64,000 nucleotides of DNA, from positions 39,161,703-39,225,702 of the forward strand of contig JARWIR010000010.1 of NCBI GenBank assembly GCA_029959085.1. Reading direction: 5' to 3'. The notes beneath the pieces were generated by a model. It was not told the origin of the DNA. It saw only the letters and a list, made by a program, of their open reading frames with translations, and ran no database searches. The stretch comes from Nemophila menziesii (taxonomy: Eukaryota; Streptophyta; Magnoliopsida; Boraginales; Hydrophyllaceae). Shown here piece by piece: positions 21,476-32,296 of the stretch. The translations under genes and the position numbers were made by a program. Positions within the stretch are counted from its first letter, which is position 1; each line of letters begins with the position of its first letter.

Positions 21476-22010
21476 TCAATTTATATAAGACTTTTGGAGG
21501 GTTATGAATTAGGGGTTCCAAATCTATCAAAAATAAATATGTTAAGATGCAATGAATCTTGCAGTTTCTGCATAGACTATGGATGTAAGTGCAAATACAA
21601 TTGTAAATTGTTCTCATCACTGTGAACTTCAATCAACAATTAACATGGATTTTGAAAAGTTTGATGAACCGGTAGGTGGTGAAAGCACTAAGGAAATCTG
21701 AAATTTGATCAAAGAGATTGGTTATCGCAACAGATATCATAGATGTCCTGAACCACCCATAAGAAAATGAAATTGCATATTTGTTGAGTGATGAAAACAT
21801 TATTGAGAGTGTTATTTCTGATAAAGTTGGTGCATATGATTATAAAAGTTTTACCATGGAGTCCTCTTCGCGGAATGAGACTGTTAAAGCGCCCATTATA
21901 TTGAATAATTTCATGTTGAGTTATGAGAAAATAATAACAAAAATTCTTACAATGATAAGGAAAATTAGAGACGACATTTAAATTGAAATTGATTTCTGCA
22001 AAAGATAAAA
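21476..22010 (+). pseudogene. Tigger/pogo-like transposase fragment, copy 2
   Basis: Translation in several frames gives the 3' end of a CENP-B/Tigger-type transposase: a GYELG...INML segment, then TMDVSANTIVNCFSHCE, NMDFEKFDEPVGGESTKEI, YRNRYHRCPEPP, and an open stretch at 21781-21981 with LLSDENIIESVISD and LTMIRKIRDDI followed by IEIDF after a stop. Frame breaks occur at several points. It starts at the same place in the protein as the fragment at 17389, preceded in both by CGTCAATTTATATAAG. No DDE core or terminal repeats are visible. The assignment is from recalled family pattern and needs a profile search. Confidence 0.55.
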
Positions 22011-23728
22011 GTCTGTAATATATAGTATAAAAGGATATAGAGAAAGTACCAATGAATACCATGTCTCCTCAATATTTGGTACATCTTTTAATTTTTTCCA
22101 ATTCTGACAACATCTTTTAATTTCGATTAAATTTGATCGAATTGAACCGTGAATTAATCAATCTAATGTGTTATTTTGAAAATGACAGACTAAAAATATG
22201 AATAAAATTATAACTATTACAAACATAGCACATTAAATGACAAATTTTCTTTTTAACTCCAGTAATTTTACAATAAATTTAAATAATATGGCTAAAATTA
22301 AAAATAATTGAAAGATATGACCAAAATTGGAGAAATATGTATAAATTATAATACTCATTGAAACTTTACTCAAGGAAATATTAACTTATATATTATATAA
22401 GGTTTATAAAAATTACCATATATATTATCTTATCATTTTAGTAAAATATTAATTTAGCACCATATACTTGAACGGTATCGAATCGATAAAAAATATTATT
22501 TTAATAAAAAATTGAGTTTTACTTTATAAAATATCTAGTGTAAAATTTTATTAGCCAAAAATTAGTGTTGTTATGCTTTGAAAGCTAGGCAAATTCTTTT
22601 TGCATACATAGCTTTCCATATGTGCCCATCTATACAAATTGAAAGCTCAACTAACCTTCTCTTAGCTAAATTTAACATGAAGTTTAAATGAATGAGAACA
22701 AGGTATCAACCCTATTTGTATTAATTTTTAGTAAGAAAAATCATATGAGCTACAAATCAAGTAGTTTTGACCCAAGGATACGTGTTCAATACTCTTCTTA
22801 TCAGTATTACTACACACTTTGCAAACTCAGTGGTTCTTCTTTTATTATGATCCGTAAGAATGATATCTTTACAAACTTTCCAAATAAAGAAACTCATTTT
22901 TGAGGGATATTAGGATTTGTAAATATTTTTCTAAAGGTCTTTTTTAGTACTTTTGGATGTGGATGGTATATAAAAGAGGGTTGCCTTTTCATTTGCTACT
23001 TCAGATGCTTTAAATGACGATACATATCTTTACCAGCAACATTTAATGGGAGCATCATTGAGAGTTCTTTTTTGATGTAATATTAGAGTATCAAATATGA
23101 GATTAAGCCTTTCCTCATCCTATATATTATTAGTGTTATTGTGAAACAAATCATAAACTCTACTAAGCAGATTATTAGGATATTTAGTTAAAATATAAAC
23201 CCATGGTACTAAGAATCAAGCCACTTATAATGCAAACTTCTAAAATTAAAATAAAAAAGTCTAATATCAAAATCATTAATGATTTTTCTGAGACATATAA
23301 ATTTACATCAAGTCAATGGTTCTTCATTTTTAATTTTTTATCATGTCGCTTTTTCAAATTCACATGACTCTCTTTTCTTTGGGCCCAAAGTTCAATGATT
23401 TCTCAAAATAGAGCCAAAATGTTGGAAAAGTTAAAAGTTGATTATATACCTTAGAAATATAGATGGCCATGATTTACAGTCGATCAAATAATGTTATTTT
23501 TAATTTATTGTTAACTATCATTAGACTAATACTTAAATTAAATTAAGAAAATCAAGAAGTTAATTTAGACAGAAATAAACCTATAATTTTTTGTCAAAAG
23601 AAGTAAAACTAATTACTAGACCATATAAACTACATATCAAAGGTAATATAAAACAGTAGGACGAGTCATAGGCTCATAGCCCCCTACTTATATTAAAAGC
23701 TTATATTCCCAAACTTTCAAAAAAATTC
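22011..23728. other. Gene-free AT-rich stretch
   Basis: I see only short unsupported frames (for example 22688-22903) and no element borders. Confidence 0.5.
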
Positions 23729-23985
23729 GGAGTTTTTTTTTGTGTTTAGCATAATTTTAACAAAAAATTAGCGATTTGGCACAGGAACAATAATAATTAC
23801 GAAACTAGCACAAGGGCGGTAGCCGTCCTACCGTCCTTAATTAATTCTGAGATTAAGTTAGAAGGGCGGTGATCGATCGACCGCCCTTAAGCTAATTACA
23901 GTTTTAAGTAAGGGCGGCCCCTTGACCGCCGTCCTCTTCACGCAGAGGATGGACGGTCATTTGGGGACCGCCCTTCACCGCAGTT
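23729..23985. repeat. MULE left TIR and GGGCGG-rich subterminal cluster
   Basis: Inside the inverted repeat are several alternating AGGGCGGT and ACCGCCCTT modules (23813-23980), arranged so that neighbours can pair. The base composition is much richer in GC than the surroundings. Confidence 0.8.
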
Positions 23986-24317
23986 TAGGTTGAAAATACC
24001 CGTTCTTCCTTTTCTTTCCATTTTCAATACCACTTTTCTCTCATACACTCACCCTCTTTCAAATCACATCCATAATCTTCAATTTTTTCATCAAATCCTT
24101 GGTCCATTCATCTTGAAGGTAATTATTCTATTCATTTGTTTTTATATATACCATATATATGTAAGAAAAACTAGGTTTTATTAGTTGTATATAGTAGTTG
24201 TGAGTGTTAATTAGTTGTAGGAGTTTGTTTCTAACAATTATTAGGTCAAATTAGGTTTTATATATTGTATTTGATTTGCTATTGATTATGTTGTTTGTAT
24301 TGGGGTTTTAGGTAGAT

Positions 24318-26542
24318 ATGAGTTTTATGTGGATATGTTTTTATGGAGGTGATATAGTTCGTAGTGGTAACGGTGTTGTTGAGTATTTTGGGGGAAATTG
24401 TAAACCATTTATGACCGGAGGAGATATGGGTTGATTGATTTAAAACAAGCCGTATGTTCGACTTGTAATTGGAATGCAAAAGAAGTTATTTTTGATTTGA
24501 AAGGGCGATGTCCGATTTCGTCAAACCCTCCACGGTATCATGCTATAGATGTTGGGGAGGACACGATTAATGCGATGATTTGTGGGGCGAGAAACGGTCA
24601 ATACCATGCTATTGAGATTTACGCCGAGATTAAAGAAATTCGTGAATCGCAATCTTCTACTTCGGGTGAAAAGGGTAAAAAAAGAATTATGAGTGGGGTA
24701 ACACATCCACACCTCTTGAGTCGATTCGCGAGACAATTCGTGAAGATTATAGTGAAGATGATGACAATAGCAAAACCGAATCAGAGGCATCCGATGAAGA
24801 GGGTTTTCATATTTCTAGTGATGAGAATTAAGATAGTGGTAAGGACGACGATGACGATGACGATGATGAATGTTCTAATCCAACTAATTACAATTTTGGT
24901 CCCCTTGATACGAGCGAGAAAGGAGAATGTCATGATTGGAAATTAAGTCGACCATCTTTCATGGTGAGTTCAACTCATCTTGGGTGAGCGATACACCTCA
25001 AGGCGTGCTCTTTTGTTGGACGTGAGTAGGTGGCACCTTAAAAATCACAAGCAAAGTAAAACTCAAAGGACGAATAATAAATACATTGCACGCATTTGTG
25101 TACATGCTAAAGACGGTTGCGGATTCTATCTTCGTGGTGTTTATGTTAGTCGAAGTAATGTGTGACAAATTACTAGGTTAGAAGAACATAGGTATCAACC
25201 CGGAATCCTTGTGAAAAATCACCGACAATTGACTTTGGATCTTGTTAGAGATGAAGTATTTTCAATGGTGAAGACCGATATAGCTATGAAAATTGGTTTG
25301 ATACAAACTCAAATTCATAAGGATTACGTCCATTACATTTCGTATGGTAAGGCATGGCGGGGTAAACAAAAGGTGCTTGAAAAATTATTCGGAACACGTG
25401 AAGGGGAGTTCACGGATTTACCTAAACTTTTGGGTGCTTTACGAGTCACTAACCCGGGAACGATATACGAGTTTGTGTATAAAAATGTTGTGGGCAACAA
25501 AGCTACGGTAGATATGGTTTTTTGGGCATTAGGAGCTAATATCGAAGGTTTCAAGCATATGATGCCCGTGGTTAGCATTGATGCAACCCATTTATATGGG
25601 AAGTACAATGGTAAACTACTTATTGCGGTTGGGTACGATGCAAACAATCAACTATTTCCGTTAGCTTATTCGTTAGCCGATGTTGAGTCGACATACACAT
25701 GGACATTTTTTTTGACTTGTCTAAAAAAATATGTTACGAAAAACCGAAAAATATGTTTATTGTTGGATCGGCATAAAGGTATATTGGCAAGTATTCGCGA
25801 TGTGTTTCCACAACCCGAAGGAGTTCATCGATTTTTTGTGCGCCACTTAGCAAGCAATTTGAATCACAAATACAAAAATCGGGTGGCAAATAAGACTTCC
25901 ATTGATCTTGCTTATATGTCAGATATGCATGAACATGATAAGTATTACCGACAATTTTGCGAGTCAAATGACGGAAAATACAAAGGTTGGATTGAAAGAA
26001 TAGCGAAGGACAGATGGTCTCTTGCACATGACGGTGGGTACCGTTATGGTAATATGACAACGAACTTATCAGAGGTTTTTAATAAAGTCTTGAAAGGAGT
26101 TAGGGGGTTGCCTGTAACGGCTATTGTACTGTTAACATTTCAGAAAAGTGTCGGTTACTTTGTGGTAAGGAGAAAAGACCGGAATGATTCTTTGGCAGAA
26201 GGAAGTGTATTCCCACCGAAGGTCGCACTTGAACTTTATAAAAATAAAAGTGAAATATATGGAACTGGTTATAAACCTGAACTTTACGATGCAGAAGAAG
26301 ATTTATGGGTCTGTAACGCGTTGGATGGTAGGAGATCGGATAGTGATAGAACGAGTTTCATCGAAAATGTCAACGAACAATTATGTACGTGTGGACTTTG
26401 GCAAATGTTGCACCGTCCATGTGGTCATTTCATTGTTGTTACTCAGACGTACGGTAAAGATAAAGCATACTACCCGTATGTGTCTGGAAGGAAGGGAAGT
26501 GGCTGGCCAACCGCCCTTACTATGCGGTCAAATTTACTCTAA
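24318..26542 (+). pseudogene. MULE transposase (MURA-type), near-complete with frame breaks
   Basis: The enzyme cuts and joins the element ends. The N-terminal part begins MSFMWICFYGGDIVRSGNGV (24318), breaks at a TGA (24432), resumes in another frame (24431-24700), continues through an acidic frame (EDYSEDDDNSK, about 24745) and returns at 24980. The core is one open frame, 25211-26542 (443 codons). The DDE triad is visible: SIDATHLYGKY (Asp near residue 123), LLLDRHKG (Asp near 186) and TTNLSEVFN (Glu near 288). A SWIM zinc motif, CTCGLWQMLHRPCGH, lies near residues 393-407. The frame then runs into the right GGGCGG cluster, so the last residues are encoded by terminal repeat. At least three frame or stop defects lie before the core, so full-length protein is unlikely. 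Confidence 0.88.
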
Positions 26543-26783
26543 GGGCGGTCGCTGGCCAACCGCCCTCCTCAAATTTAATTTTGTTCTTTGGACGGTGGCT
26601 AGCCAACCGCCCTTCCAATAAACCCATAATTAAGTAAGGGCGGTGCGTTGACTAACGCCCTTCCATGTTAATTAAGTAAGGACGGTAGGACGGCTACCGC
26701 CTTTGTGCCAGATTTGCAATTTTTTTATTTCTATGCCAAAACGCTAAATATTTGTATAAAAAATGCTAAAAATAAAAAATCTC
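26500..26783. repeat. MULE right TIR and CCGCCC-rich subterminal cluster
   Basis: At least six GGCCAACCGCCCTT or AAGGGCGGT modules lie between 26500 and 26700, followed by the outer inverted repeat that mirrors the left end. Confidence 0.8.
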
Positions 26784-26792
26784 AAAATCTTC

Positions 26793-27199
26793 ACTTGACG
26801 CCCAAAACGCATCAAATTAGCACTTACTATATATCTTCAACCCGGCAAGAACGCAAAATGTATATTCACCAAATTTTGCGCAAAATACATGTCCAAGGCC
26901 TGCTATATCAAATATAAATTAGCTTTAATTGCACGTACAGTCCCTATGGTCTATATTATACAAATCCTATAGTTCCCGTGCTTTAATAAGATAAAAGGTC
27001 CCTAACGTCAAATATTTTGAACACCAGAGAGGTCCTTCTGTTAAGATTTTATGATATTATGTTGAGGGTATTTTCATCATTTTATATTATTCCTTTAGTA
27101 AGCTCACAAAATTGACCTAGGGACCTTTCATGGCATTATTTAAGCACAAGAACTATAGTCTTATAGAACTTTAAGAATAGAGATCACAAGGATATGCTT
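26793..27199. other. Gene-free stretch
   Basis: It includes TGCACGTACAGTCCCTATGG (about 26931-26950) and, 190 bases on, ACCTAGGGACCTTTCATGG in roughly opposite sense. That may be a decayed foldback repeat, but the pairing is too weak to call. Confidence 0.35.
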
Positions 27200-27606
27200 A
27201 CTATAAAGCTGAAAAAATGTAGCATTCTCTTCATTTAAGAAAAAATTTAATAACAATAAAAGAATAATAGATTTATACTTGAAGAATCTTGAAACCATAT
27301 AATGAGATTATAAAAAAAAGAATAAGAAGTGGCATAGATGAAAGAGAAAGACTTTTAAACCTCGAGAGTTAGAATTTTTTAGCTCGAGAAGGGGGACAAA
27401 AACTTCTCATTTTTTCATCCAGCTACAAAAGAAATGAGAAAATATAATAAAACGGTTAGGCTCACTAAAGGTGATGGGAAATATATTGATAATGAAGATG
27501 AAATAAGAAATGAAACCAGTTCTTATTTCAACAACATCTTCAAATTTCGGGGAAGAGAGACTATAGTAATATAGTTCATTTAATTGCCCAAGAAATTTCT
27601 TTTTTT

Positions 27607-30027
27607 ATGAGCAGGAAGAGAAAGGACAAAAAAAATTTGGCGGCTATCAAAATCGATATGGCAAAAGCCTATGATCAAGTAAGATGGCATTTCTTATTTA
27701 AAGTTTTAAGCAAATTAGGTTTTTGTAAAAGGTGGATAGATTGGATAAGGAACTGTATAACATCAGTTTCCTTTTACATCAACATTAACGGGGAGAGACT
27801 TGAAAACTTTAAACCTGGGAGGGGACTCAGGCAGGGAGATCCTCTATCCCCTTTTCTGTTTTCTATTATGACTGAATCTCTAATTAGCATTGTGGATCAT
27901 TTTGTTATTAATAAGTTATATAATGGTATTAAAATTAATAGGAATTGCCCTACTATTTCTCATCTTCTATTTGCAGATGACTCACTTTTCTTTTTAGATT
28001 TAGATAAATCAGATATTGATCTCTTTAGAGAAAGTCTGGACATATACTGTGAAGGGTCAGGACAGGCTATCAATCTAAATAAATCGGCAATTATCTTTAG
28101 TAAAGAAACAACAGAAGAGGAAAAAAATAAGGTTACCGGAAAGATGGGCATTAAAGAAACCGAAGATTTAGGACATTATTTGGGAATTCCACTATGTCAT
28201 AAAAGATCGAAGGTTGAATCGCTCGAATGGATAGCAAAAAAGGTTTTCAAAAATACTGAAGGATGGAAAGCTAAACTCCTATCGGAAGGAGGCAAAGAAG
28301 TGCTCATCAAAGCTATTCTTCAGGCTATCCCGAACTATTATATGTCCATTTTTTCTTTTCCTATTAGCTTCTGTAATAAACTAATATCGGCTATTTCTAA
28401 TTTCTGGTGGAATTCAGGTGAAAGAAATAAGATCCATTGGGTGGCTTGGGAAAAAATAACGGTAAACAAAATGATAGGAGGACTCGGATTCAAAGATTTC
28501 AAAAAGATGAATACTGTTCTTCTAGCTGGCCAGGCTTGGAGAATAATGCAAAATCCAAACAACCTTGCAGCTAGGCTTCTTAAAGGTATTTATTTTAATA
28601 AATCTAGTTTTTTATGTTGTAAAGTTAAACAGAGTAGAACTTGGAGTTGGGCCAGTTTAATGGAAGGCAGGGATTTTTTAAATAAACATGGCATTAAAAA
28701 AATTGGGAATGGAAAAGACACAGATATATGGGAAGAAAAGTGGATAGATACAGAATGGAAGTTAGAAAAACCAAAAGGATCGAAATTTACAAAGGTGAAT
28801 GAACTCATGAAAGAAGGAGAAGCGGAATGGAACTTAGAAACTCTAGATGACCTCTTTCATGAACCAATAATAGATATGATAAAGAAAATAAAGATTAAAG
28901 AATATGATACTAAAGATACTTTCATATGGCCGCACTCGAAAAATGGTAGCTACGACACAAAAACCGGATATAAAATAATCATAGAAGACTTTAACAAAAA
29001 CAAGGCGACCACTACAAAAACAAACGTAAAGCAGGAAACAAAAATTTGGAAAAAAATATGGAAGTCGAACATTCCAAAAAAGATACGACTGTTTATGTGG
29101 AGGGTGATCAATAACGCCTTACCCACTAGAGTAAATCTCTCCAAGAGGAAATGTGCAGATGATGGAAATTGTCTATGGTGCTACCAAAATAAGGAGGATA
29201 TAAAACACCTTCTACTTCAATGTAATATGTGCAAAGACATATGGGCAGGATCGTTCTTACAAATCAAGATTCAAGATAATTTAGAAGACAATATTGAAGA
29301 TTGGTTCTTAAAAACAGTAAAATCTTTCAAAAAAGGTGGATGGGACGGGAAAATGGTTCGAGATTTTATAATGATTAATCTATGGAATATCTGGAAAGCA
29401 AAAATGAAAGGCCTTCATGAAGGAATTGCAGCGAATGGAACAATTATAAATAAAACATCGGGAAAACTCATGCAAGATATCCACGGTATCAATTGGATCA
29501 AAGAAGGCTACAAGGGTTTTAATAACCATAATGAACAAACGGAAACAAGAAATACTGATCTGGAGAATGAAATCAACATATACTGCGATGCATCTTTCTC
29601 AAATAAATGGGAACCAACAGGTATAGCAATAGTAGGGGACCAAAATGAGAGTAACGGGATGACAAGAATAAGCAAGACAGATGATTGCAGCACGATAATA
29701 GAAGGAGAAGCAATAGCGATGCTAGAAGCTACGAAAATAGCTAGAAGGTACAATAATAAAGTTACCATCCACTCAGATAACCTTGAAGTGATTCAAGGTC
29801 TAAAGCAGGTGTCAGCGGCACGTTGGAACATCCAACCCATCCTTCGAGAGATTGTTCGCACGACTGGGGAGCTCGGACGAATTACGTTCAAACACATCAA
29901 CAGGAAGCTCAACAGGAATGCTGATAAGTTAGCGAAGGAAGCTAGACACACGGCAACTTTTGTTAAGCGGAATACTATTAGTATTTCCGATCTTATAGTA
30001 GCTTTTAGTAAATTAGGAATCGGATAA
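27607..30027 (+). CDS. LINE ORF2 fragment: RT palm to RNase H, open over 806 codons
   Basis: This is the 3' part of a LINE ORF2 without endonuclease and without the first RT blocks. Motif A is IKIDMAKAYDQVRW (about residue 16), then RGLRQGDPLSPFLF (about 72), HLLFADDSLFF (about 118), a zf-RVT knuckle CLWCYQNKEDIKHLLLQC (about 521), and RNase H from IYCDASFSNKWEPTGIAIVG (about 657) to HINRKLNRNADKLAKEARH (about 765-783), with EGEAIAMLEA and HSDNLEV between. All catalytic acids of RT motifs A and C and of RNase H are present. The frame has no defect, so the insertion is recent, but without its 5' half it cannot move by itself. The first ATG is internal to the ancestral ORF and is not a true start. 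Confidence 0.85.
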   Translation: MSRKRKDKKNLAAIKIDMAKAYDQVRWHFLFKVLSKLGFCKRWIDWIRNCITSVSFYININGERLENFKPGRGLRQGDPLSPFLFSIMTESLISIVDHFVINKLYNGIKINRNCPTISHLLFADDSLFFLDLDKSDIDLFRESLDIYCEGSGQAINLNKSAIIFSKETTEEEKNKVTGKMGIKETEDLGHYLGIPLCHKRSKVESLEWIAKKVFKNTEGWKAKLLSEGGKEVLIKAILQAIPNYYMSIFSFPISFCNKLISAISNFWWNSGERNKIHWVAWEKITVNKMIGGLGFKDFKKMNTVLLAGQAWRIMQNPNNLAARLLKGIYFNKSSFLCCKVKQSRTWSWASLMEGRDFLNKHGIKKIGNGKDTDIWEEKWIDTEWKLEKPKGSKFTKVNELMKEGEAEWNLETLDDLFHEPIIDMIKKIKIKEYDTKDTFIWPHSKNGSYDTKTGYKIIIEDFNKNKATTTKTNVKQETKIWKKIWKSNIPKKIRLFMWRVINNALPTRVNLSKRKCADDGNCLWCYQNKEDIKHLLLQCNMCKDIWAGSFLQIKIQDNLEDNIEDWFLKTVKSFKKGGWDGKMVRDFIMINLWNIWKAKMKGLHEGIAANGTIINKTSGKLMQDIHGINWIKEGYKGFNNHNEQTETRNTDLENEINIYCDASFSNKWEPTGIAIVGDQNESNGMTRISKTDDCSTIIEGEAIAMLEATKIARRYNNKVTIHSDNLEVIQGLKQVSAARWNIQPILREIVRTTGELGRITFKHINRKLNRNADKLAKEARHTATFVKRNTISISDLIVAFSKLGIG

Positions 30028-30042
30028 ATGTAATTTTGTTTA

Positions 30043-30057
30043 GGGTGCCTAGCACCC
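30043..30057 (+). promoter_or_regulatory. Stem-loop in LINE L1-B 3' UTR
   Basis: GGGTGC-CTA-GCACCC can fold into a 6 bp stem with a 3-base loop, 11 bases before the poly-A. The related LINE on the minus strand has GGTGC-TTAG-GCACC at the same place (52695-52708). The loop differs in sequence and size while the stem is kept. Confidence 0.55.
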
Positions 30058-32296
30058 CCCTACTGTCCAAAAAAAAAAAAAAAAAAAATTCCCCTTTTAG
30101 TGAACAAAAATATGAATCAACTACTTGATAAACCCCTAGAGATAAAAGAAATTACTCATGCTATTAATGAATTAAGGGCCCAAAATGCCCCTGGACCCGA
30201 TGGTTATTTGGATTTTTTATTTAAAAAATATTGAAAAATTATAGAATTAGATGTCATAAGAGTTATAAATAACTTCGGGTATAATGAAGGTTTTATAGAG
30301 GATATTAATACTACTTTCATCTCTTTGGTACCAAAAATTATGAATCCTATTAATATTAAATACTTTAGACCGATTAGATACTCTAATTTTATATATAAAA
30401 TTATTTTTAATTAGCTTCTTGTGAACAAGTTTCAACCTGGTATGAATTAACTGGTGGATGAAAATCAACCAGCCTTCATACCTGGAAGGCATATACAAGA
30501 CAACACTATGGTTGCACATGAGATCAATAATTATATTAAAGAGAATAGATATAATAAAAACTTTCTATATGACCATTAAGGCCGATATACTGAAGGCCTA
30601 TGAAAATATGGAGTGAGACTTTTTAGAAGATATGATGGTAAAAATGAAATTTAAAAAAAGATAGATTAGCAAAATTATGAGATGTGTTACATCTATTTCA
30701 TATTCAGTCCTTATGAATGGTTCTCCATGTACATTTGACAAACCCCAAAGAGGTTTGAGACAGGGAGACCCCCTTTCACCCTTTTCATTTTGTATGGTGA
30801 CCCAAGTACTTTCTTTTCTTATAAAGGAAAAAGTGGAAGATAAAATGATGGAGGGAATAAAAATTTCAAAATTGGCCCCCCTAGTATTACACATCGACTG
30901 TTTGCAGATGACAATATATTTTTTGTGAAAACAAACTTATGGGAATTGAAAGACATAATGATATAATAAATAAATATGGATTTACATCTGACATGAAATT
31001 AAACCTTAATAAGTGTGGGGTTAAATTTATCCCTTACACTCCTAGTTATATTCAATGTATTATGGCTGGGAGACTTAATATGCCTATAACTAACAATTTG
31101 GGGAACTACCTTGGACTTCCCACTGAATGGGGAAGATCCAAGATAAGGGATATGAATTTGTTAGTGGAAAAGTCCTCAAAAAGAACGTAGAGTTGGAAAA
31201 GTATGTTCTTGTCTGAGGCAGGTAAAGAAATATTAGTAAAATCTATGTTACATAGTTTACCTAATTACTTTATGTCTTCTTATATTATTTCTAAAAAAGT
31301 GTGTGACCTAATCTCTTCACATATAACAAATTTTTGGTGAGGTAGCAAAGGAAATAATAGAACTCATTGGGGGCTATTGGAAACCTTTGACTAAAAGTAA
31401 AGTCTCTGGAGGTTTGGGCTTTAGAGATTTACACCTTATAAATTTGGTTCTACTTGGAAAACAGGTTTCGAATTTATTAATAACACTGAATCTCTTCTAT
31501 ATAGGGTACTTAAAAGTAAATACTTTCCCTTAACATCTATTATGAATTCTAATATAGGGAACTCTCCCTCTTGGGAATGGAGAAGCCTAATAACAAGAAG
31601 AGGTGTGTTGGCTAAAAGCATTAAATTAAGAATTGGTAATGGTTATACTATAGACTTACACTTAGACAACTGGATTACCAACTTTGTAATGAAGTAGTAA
31701 ATCCAAATAATAATATGGTGATAAAAGTTACTGATCTTATTATTTGTAATGAAAGAAGATGAAATATATATTTAGTAAATAAATCTTATCCCCCTGATAT
31801 AGCTAAAAACATCTTAAACACTTTTATACCCCTCTCTAGAGAGAAAGATAAACCGGTTCGAACTAAAGGTAAACAAGGTATATATGAAGTAAAGAAATCT
31901 TATCAAATAATTAAAGAACAATATGATTTGGCAGAATCTGGGCAAGGTAATACTAAGGATAATTCATCCGATACTATTGATCCAAAAATATGGAAGATGA
32001 TTTGGAACTTTAAAGTTGCCCCTAGATAAAAACATTTATGTGGAGAGTGATGAGAAATCTCTTACCTACTAATGAGAATGTCTTTAAAAGAAAGGTGATT
32101 AAATCACTTATGTGTGATATATGTAACAAGTTTGTTGAGATAGTGGAATATTTATTATTTGAATATGAATGGATTAGGTAGTATAATTTGCTTCACCATT
32201 TAGCCTTTATACTAGCAATATGTTGTCCACTACAGTGGATAACTGGATGGAAAGTATATTGGAATTAGCAAAACGTGATGAAACTTATGAGCTGTA

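Larger units (their letters stand above)
23729..26783 (+). mobile_element. MULE (Mutator-like element) with long terminal inverted repeats
   Basis: The ends are long imperfect inverted repeats of about 110 bases: left GGAGTTTTTTTTTGTGTTTA with TTAGCGATTTGGCACAGGAA further in, mirrored on the right by CTAAATATT and ATGCTAAAAATAAAAAATCTC. Just inside both ends is the identical 19-mer GGCGGTAGCCGTCCTACCG (23816-23834) and its mirror (about 26679-26700). Flanks AAAAAATTC (23720-23728) and AAAATCTTC (26784-26792) match at 7 of 9 positions, consistent with an aged 9 bp MULE target duplication. The element encodes one transposase on the plus strand. Confidence 0.85.
27590..30088 (+). mobile_element. 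5'-truncated LINE (L1-B) inserted in L1-D
   Basis: It begins in the middle of reverse transcriptase (AQEISFF, just before the first ATG) and ends in 20 A (30069-30088). Flanks AATTGCCC (27582-27589) and AATTCCCC (30087-30094, sharing two A with the tail) look like a short target duplication with one change. Removing the insert restores the L1-D reading ...VHLIAPLLVNKNMNQ..., which supports the borders. It belongs to the same family as the minus-strand LINE at 52677-58517. Confidence 0.85.
27200..32296 (+). pseudogene. Decayed LINE (L1-D), interrupted by a younger LINE
   Basis: This is the same lineage as L1-A. The left part (27200-27589) matches the endonuclease-RT linker, ending in GDGKYIDNEDEIRNE and YFNNIFKF. 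The right part (30087 onward) resumes exactly where the protein should continue: PLLVNKNMNQLLDKPLEI, NAPGPDGYLDFLF, the open RT pieces at 30677-30928 (RGLRQGDPLSPFSF) and 30939-31190 (YLGLPTEWGRSKIRD), FADD near 30902, and a zf-RVT-like part near 32110. Many stops and frame shifts occur. The 5' end (ORF1, endonuclease) and the RNase H end are missing. It ends near 32296 against an opposite-strand LINE. Confidence 0.8.

Noticed and set aside
26931..27190. Possible foldback element with TCCCTATGG and AGGGACC words
   Set aside because: The arms pair poorly and no terminal duplication could be found.
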